DNA of 64,000 bases, from the NCBI RefSeq assembly GCF_015351595.1, contig NZ_JADKPT010000003.1, positions 62,001-126,000 of the forward strand. Direction: 5' to 3'. The notes beneath the pieces were generated by a model. That model had not been told where the DNA came from. It was given only the letters and a program-made list of their open reading frames with translations, and made no database searches. The DNA comes from Flavobacterium sp. LC2016-12 (GTDB lineage Bacteria; Bacteroidota; Bacteroidia; Flavobacteriales; Flavobacteriaceae). A program made the position numbers and the translations under genes. Positions 61,213 to 64,000 of the stretch are shown in pieces (within the stretch, counting starts at the first letter, position 1; each line of letters starts with the position of its first letter).

Positions 61213-61254
61213 AAAAAAGAAACCCAATCCGTTTAAGATTGGGTTTCTTTTTTA
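61213..61254. terminator. Bidirectional terminator between convergent DUF1080 and Gfo/Idh genes
   Basis: A perfect 16-bp stem AAAAAAGAAACCCAAT / ATTGGGTTTCTTTTTT with a 9-nt loop has A/T-runs on both sides, so it can stop transcription from either direction. It lies 31 bp after the DUF1080 stop and 19 bp after the Gfo/Idh stop. Confidence 0.92.
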
Positions 61255-61271
61255 TCAAATTATGTGAAAAA

Positions 61272-62699
61272 TTATACTTTATAATATTGTTCCCATCCTT
61301 TGCGTGGTGGCGGCCCCACTAATAATTCATTTGCATTTTTACTACTGGTAATTATTTTTTTACTTCTGTCAAAAACAATTTTTTCGCCTGTCCATTGCGC
61401 TAAAACTCCAAGGCAAAAAACCTGGCTTAAAGGCCCCGCAATCTCAAAAGGAGAACGTGTTTTTTCTTGTCCTTTACATGCTTTTAGAAAATTAGCGAAG
61501 TGATTCGATGTACTTTCCGGAACAACAGGTAAACGAGAAGCCATCTCTTTTGCTTTTTCTTCAGGAATAATTGACAATGTACTCCCGTGTGAACCTCCTT
61601 TAAAAGTCAAATCCTTGCTGTAAATAATTTTGCCTGGATTTAATTTTGCAGGAGCAATTGCTCCATTGCTTGGTGGCGGAATATTAGGATCAAGTCCCTG
61701 TACTCCATATCCTGCCGGTATTGGCGGAAGATTATCTACTCCGTCATACCATTTAATTTCGACCGGCGGCATACTGTCGCGTTTAGGGAATTTGAATGAC
61801 AGTGTTGTAGACATAGGATAAAAAAAGTCGTTATGCCCTTCTAATTTAATTGGATCAACTTCATAAGGAAGACCGAGGTCAAGAAACTGGTGAGCTGTAT
61901 CCAAAATATGCGCTCCCCAATCGCCTAATGCCCCCATGCCAAAGTCGTACCAACAACGCCACTGACCATTTACAAAGTCTTTGTTATACTGATGTCCCTG
62001 GGTTTGCATTTGCCACATCTCCCAATCAAGTGTGCTTGGTATAGGTTGCGCTGGTGGAAATGAAGTAATTTTCGGGTTCCAGCTGTGCCAGCGTCTCGGA
62101 GAATTCATGTGTGCCGTAATAGCGGTTACATCTTTTATTATTCCAGCGTCAACCCAGGACTTAAACTGAAAATAATTAGCTTCAGAATGTCCTTGATTTC
62201 CCATTTGGGTAACCACTTTTGGATGTTTTCTGGCCGCTTTTATCATCAGCTCTACTTCGTTGAAGCTGCGGGCCATTGGTTTTTCTACATATACGTGTTT
62301 GCCAAGTCCAATCGCCATCATTGTAATTGGAAAATGAGAAAAATCAGGTGTACCAATAGAAACTGCTTCTATCTGATTGCCCATTTTATCAAACATTTGT
62401 CTAAAATCTTTAAACCGGGGTACATTTGGAAACTCTTTTAATATTTCTAAAGTGTGAGGTGCTTCCATATCTACATCGCACAGTGCTACAATATTGGCTA
62501 ATCCTGTTTTGTAGAGCTCACGAATAATCTCTCCACCTCTGTTGCCAATTCCAACACAGGCAAGATTTACTTTTTCAGCACTTCCAAAACCAGAAAACTT
62601 TAGCTCATTGGCAAACAAAAAACCAGGTGTTGCAACTGCCGCTGATGCCAAAATGGCTTGCGTTAAAAACTTTCTTCTTGAATAATTATTGTCAGACAT
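61272..62699 (-). CDS. Exported Gfo/Idh/MocA-family oxidoreductase with twin-arginine signal
   Basis: The 475-residue protein has a Tat signal YSRRKFLTQAILASAAVATPGFLFA (about 6-30). The Rossmann motif CVGIGNRGGEIIREL, HVYVEKPMARSFNEVELM (active-site Lys-Pro) and the C-terminal half with LDWEMWQMQT and RCWYDFGMGALGDWGAHILD follow. It resembles the exported protein at 21392-22855 in layout (about 475 versus 487 residues). Given the DUF1080 protein convergent to it, it probably oxidises or reduces glycosides at C3 in the periplasm. It lies 109 bp after the next Gfo/Idh gene. Confidence 0.9.
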   Translation of the reverse strand: MSDNNYSRRKFLTQAILASAAVATPGFLFANELKFSGFGSAEKVNLACVGIGNRGGEIIRELYKTGLANIVALCDVDMEAPHTLEILKEFPNVPRFKDFRQMFDKMGNQIEAVSIGTPDFSHFPITMMAIGLGKHVYVEKPMARSFNEVELMIKAARKHPKVVTQMGNQGHSEANYFQFKSWVDAGIIKDVTAITAHMNSPRRWHSWNPKITSFPPAQPIPSTLDWEMWQMQTQGHQYNKDFVNGQWRCWYDFGMGALGDWGAHILDTAHQFLDLGLPYEVDPIKLEGHNDFFYPMSTTLSFKFPKRDSMPPVEIKWYDGVDNLPPIPAGYGVQGLDPNIPPPSNGAIAPAKLNPGKIIYSKDLTFKGGSHGSTLSIIPEEKAKEMASRLPVVPESTSNHFANFLKACKGQEKTRSPFEIAGPLSQVFCLGVLAQWTGEKIVFDRSKKIITSSKNANELLVGPPPRKGWEQYYKV

Positions 62700-62808
62700 A
62701 TAAAAGTGATTTTTTTAAAATATAAAAATTAAACAAACTCAATATCAAATAAAAAGCATCGTAGTACTACAAACTTAATAAAAAAAATGCCCGTTGTTTT
62801 TTAGCTTT

Positions 62809-64000
62809 TTAAACCAGATTAAATTCAGGCTGCCATTTTTCAATGCCATTCTTATAAATTGCTTTATTCATAAGATGCACGCAACAAGCTGTTTTGGCAC
62901 CAGTTATAACATTAGATACGGGCGTAGCATTTGTTGTGATGCTTTTATAAAATTCTTGTAAGGCATACCAGCTTCCATCTTTTGATTTTTCTTTTAGAAT
63001 AGGAGTACCACCATCCTTGTTCCATTCAATTTTTGAAGCGCCGGTAACACCATCAACTGTTTCAAGTTCCTTCCTCGTTTGCTTTTCTGGATAAAATAGT
63101 CCTTCATCCATCAACAATTCAATGGTACCTTTAGTTCCTTTTAATTTAAAAAGATAGCCGTCTTTTTCATTAGCGCAGGTAGCACCAAAATTTCCGATCA
63201 TTCCTTCTTTATTGTAACGAAGAATGGTTTGTACATTATCAAAAGTTTCTCTTCCGTCTTTGTAAAAATCAATTCCGCCGGTTCCCAATATTTCATCAGG
63301 ATGGGTATTAAAAGCCCAGTTAATAAAATCAACCTGATGGGATAATAATTCCGCCGGCAAACCGCCTGAATATTCCTTGTACATTCGCCAGTTTATTTGT
63401 TGATCTGTATAACCTGCAGGTACAGTTCTTCTCCAGTTTGCGTTACGATCCCATCGACAATCAATCTGTGTCACCTTACCAAGATAACCGCTATCAATCA
63501 TTTGTTTTACTTTAAAATAAAGTGGTGTGTAGCGATATTGATGACCAACCTGCAAAATCAGATTGGGATTTTCCTTTGTCAGCGCAACAAGTTCAAGAGC
63601 CTGTTTTGCATTATACGTCATTGTTTTTTCTAAATATACATGCTTTCCGGCTTTGATAGCGGCGGCTGCAATTTCGTAATGATTGTAAAGAGGCGTCGCA
63701 ATAATTACCGCATCAATTGTTTTATCATCCAGCAATCTTCGGTAATCTTTCTCGTAACGGATATTATTTTGTTTATCCAATGTCTTAGCCTGCTCCAAAC
63801 GAAATGGCAATACATCGCAAACCGATTTCAATTGAAACTCTTCTGGCATATTATTAATTACACTCCCCAGACCTTTGCCCCTGTCTCCACAGCCAATTAT
63901 TCCAATTGAAATAATTTTTGCTGTTTCTGTAAAAGAGTATGCCTGCAGCATTTGCTGATGCAATAAAAGTCCAGCTGTAAATAAACCTGATTGGCGAATA
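62809..64000 (-). CDS. Exported Gfo/Idh/MocA-family oxidoreductase (5' end beyond the right edge)
   Basis: The reading frame is open to the window edge. The codons before residue MHQQM read IRQSGLFTAGLLL, which with the missing start would be a twin-arginine signal (RRxFIRQSG...), so translation starts outside the window and not at the TTG at 63961-63963. The visible part has the Rossmann motif IGIIGCGDRGKGLGSV, VIIATPLYNHYEIAAAAIKAGKHVYLEKTMTYN (Lys kept, the usual Pro is Thr), and SGGLPAELLSHQVDFINWAF. It is about 395 visible residues. It is likely cotranscribed with the gene at 61272-62699. Confidence 0.9.
   Translation of the reverse strand, partial: IRQSGLFTAGLLLHQQMLQAYSFTETAKIISIGIIGCGDRGKGLGSVINNMPEEFQLKSVCDVLPFRLEQAKTLDKQNNIRYEKDYRRLLDDKTIDAVIIATPLYNHYEIAAAAIKAGKHVYLEKTMTYNAKQALELVALTKENPNLILQVGHQYRYTPLYFKVKQMIDSGYLGKVTQIDCRWDRNANWRRTVPAGYTDQQINWRMYKEYSGGLPAELLSHQVDFINWAFNTHPDEILGTGGIDFYKDGRETFDNVQTILRYNKEGMIGNFGATCANEKDGYLFKLKGTKGTIELLMDEGLFYPEKQTRKELETVDGVTGASKIEWNKDGGTPILKEKSKDGSWYALQEFYKSITTNATPVSNVITGAKTACCVHLMNKAIYKNGIEKWQPEFNLV

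Noticed and set aside
62809-63963. TTG at 63961-63963 as the true start of the last Gfo/Idh/MocA gene
   Set aside because: The frame stays open to the window edge and encodes IRQSGLFTAGLLL, the hydrophobic part of a twin-arginine signal, so the start lies outside.

Overview
The window is a 64-kb piece of a Bacteroidota chromosome, most likely Flavobacterium or a close relative. The basis is low G+C, SusC/SusD pairs, a FecR/ECF-sigma unit, lipoproteins with acidic residues after the lipobox Cys, and TAnnTTTG-type -7 promoter elements. Almost all of it is devoted to capturing and degrading glycans, chiefly mannose-rich ones. I saw no rRNA, complete tRNA, CRISPR array or recognisable transposase or integrase.

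Layout. (1) 1-6101, minus strand: ECF sigma factor, FecR anti-sigma, a SusC receptor with an N-terminal STN signalling domain, and the start of its SusD partner, which runs off the left edge. (2) 7293-15564, minus: an operon of GH76, galM, GH127, esterase and GH92. (3) 16291-26663, plus: a ten-gene operon for oxidation of sugars or glycosides at C3. It has a GMC oxidoreductase with a Cys cluster, its small subunit, a cytochrome c, two Gfo/Idh/MocA enzymes, a DUF1080 3-keto-glycoside hydrolase, an MFS permease and three TIM-barrel isomerase/epimerases. It ends in a clear terminator. (4) 26722-33573, minus: seven short units, all in one orientation, each followed by a ~115-140 bp imperfect palindromic repeat. 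Each unit begins and ends with its own matched GTT.../...AAC core. This is the architecture of an integron gene-cassette array, but no integrase is visible. One cassette carries a Septu-like ATPase/HNH defence pair and another a membrane protein with a HEPN-type RNATAH motif. (5) 33893-55078, minus: a ~21-kb polysaccharide utilisation locus in the order SusC, SusD, SusE-like, GH76, GH2, GH92, GH125, GH92, GH97, GH78, sugar:H+ symporter. (6) 55576-58309, minus: ROK kinase, phosphomannose-isomerase-like cupin and LacI regulator. (7) 58600-64000: GDSL hydrolase (-), tandem DUF1080 protein (+) and two exported Gfo/Idh/MocA proteins (-), the last cut by the right edge.

How the parts fit. Surface GH76 endo-alpha-1,6-mannanases cut an alpha-mannan backbone, SusC/D/E import the fragments, and periplasmic GH92 and GH125 enzymes trim side chains and backbone to mannose. 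GH2, GH97, GH78 and GH127 would remove other decorations. The symporter imports sugar, and the ROK kinase plus cupin isomerase would take mannose to fructose-6-phosphate. The 3-keto enzymes offer a second, oxidative route for glycosides. Similar LacI-type palindromes (ACTAAAACGTTTTAGT and a CTAAATCGTTTTACT variant) lie against predicted -7 boxes upstream of susC, the GDSL gene and the GH76-GH92 operon, with another copy upstream of the tandem DUF1080 gene, so these units may form one regulon.
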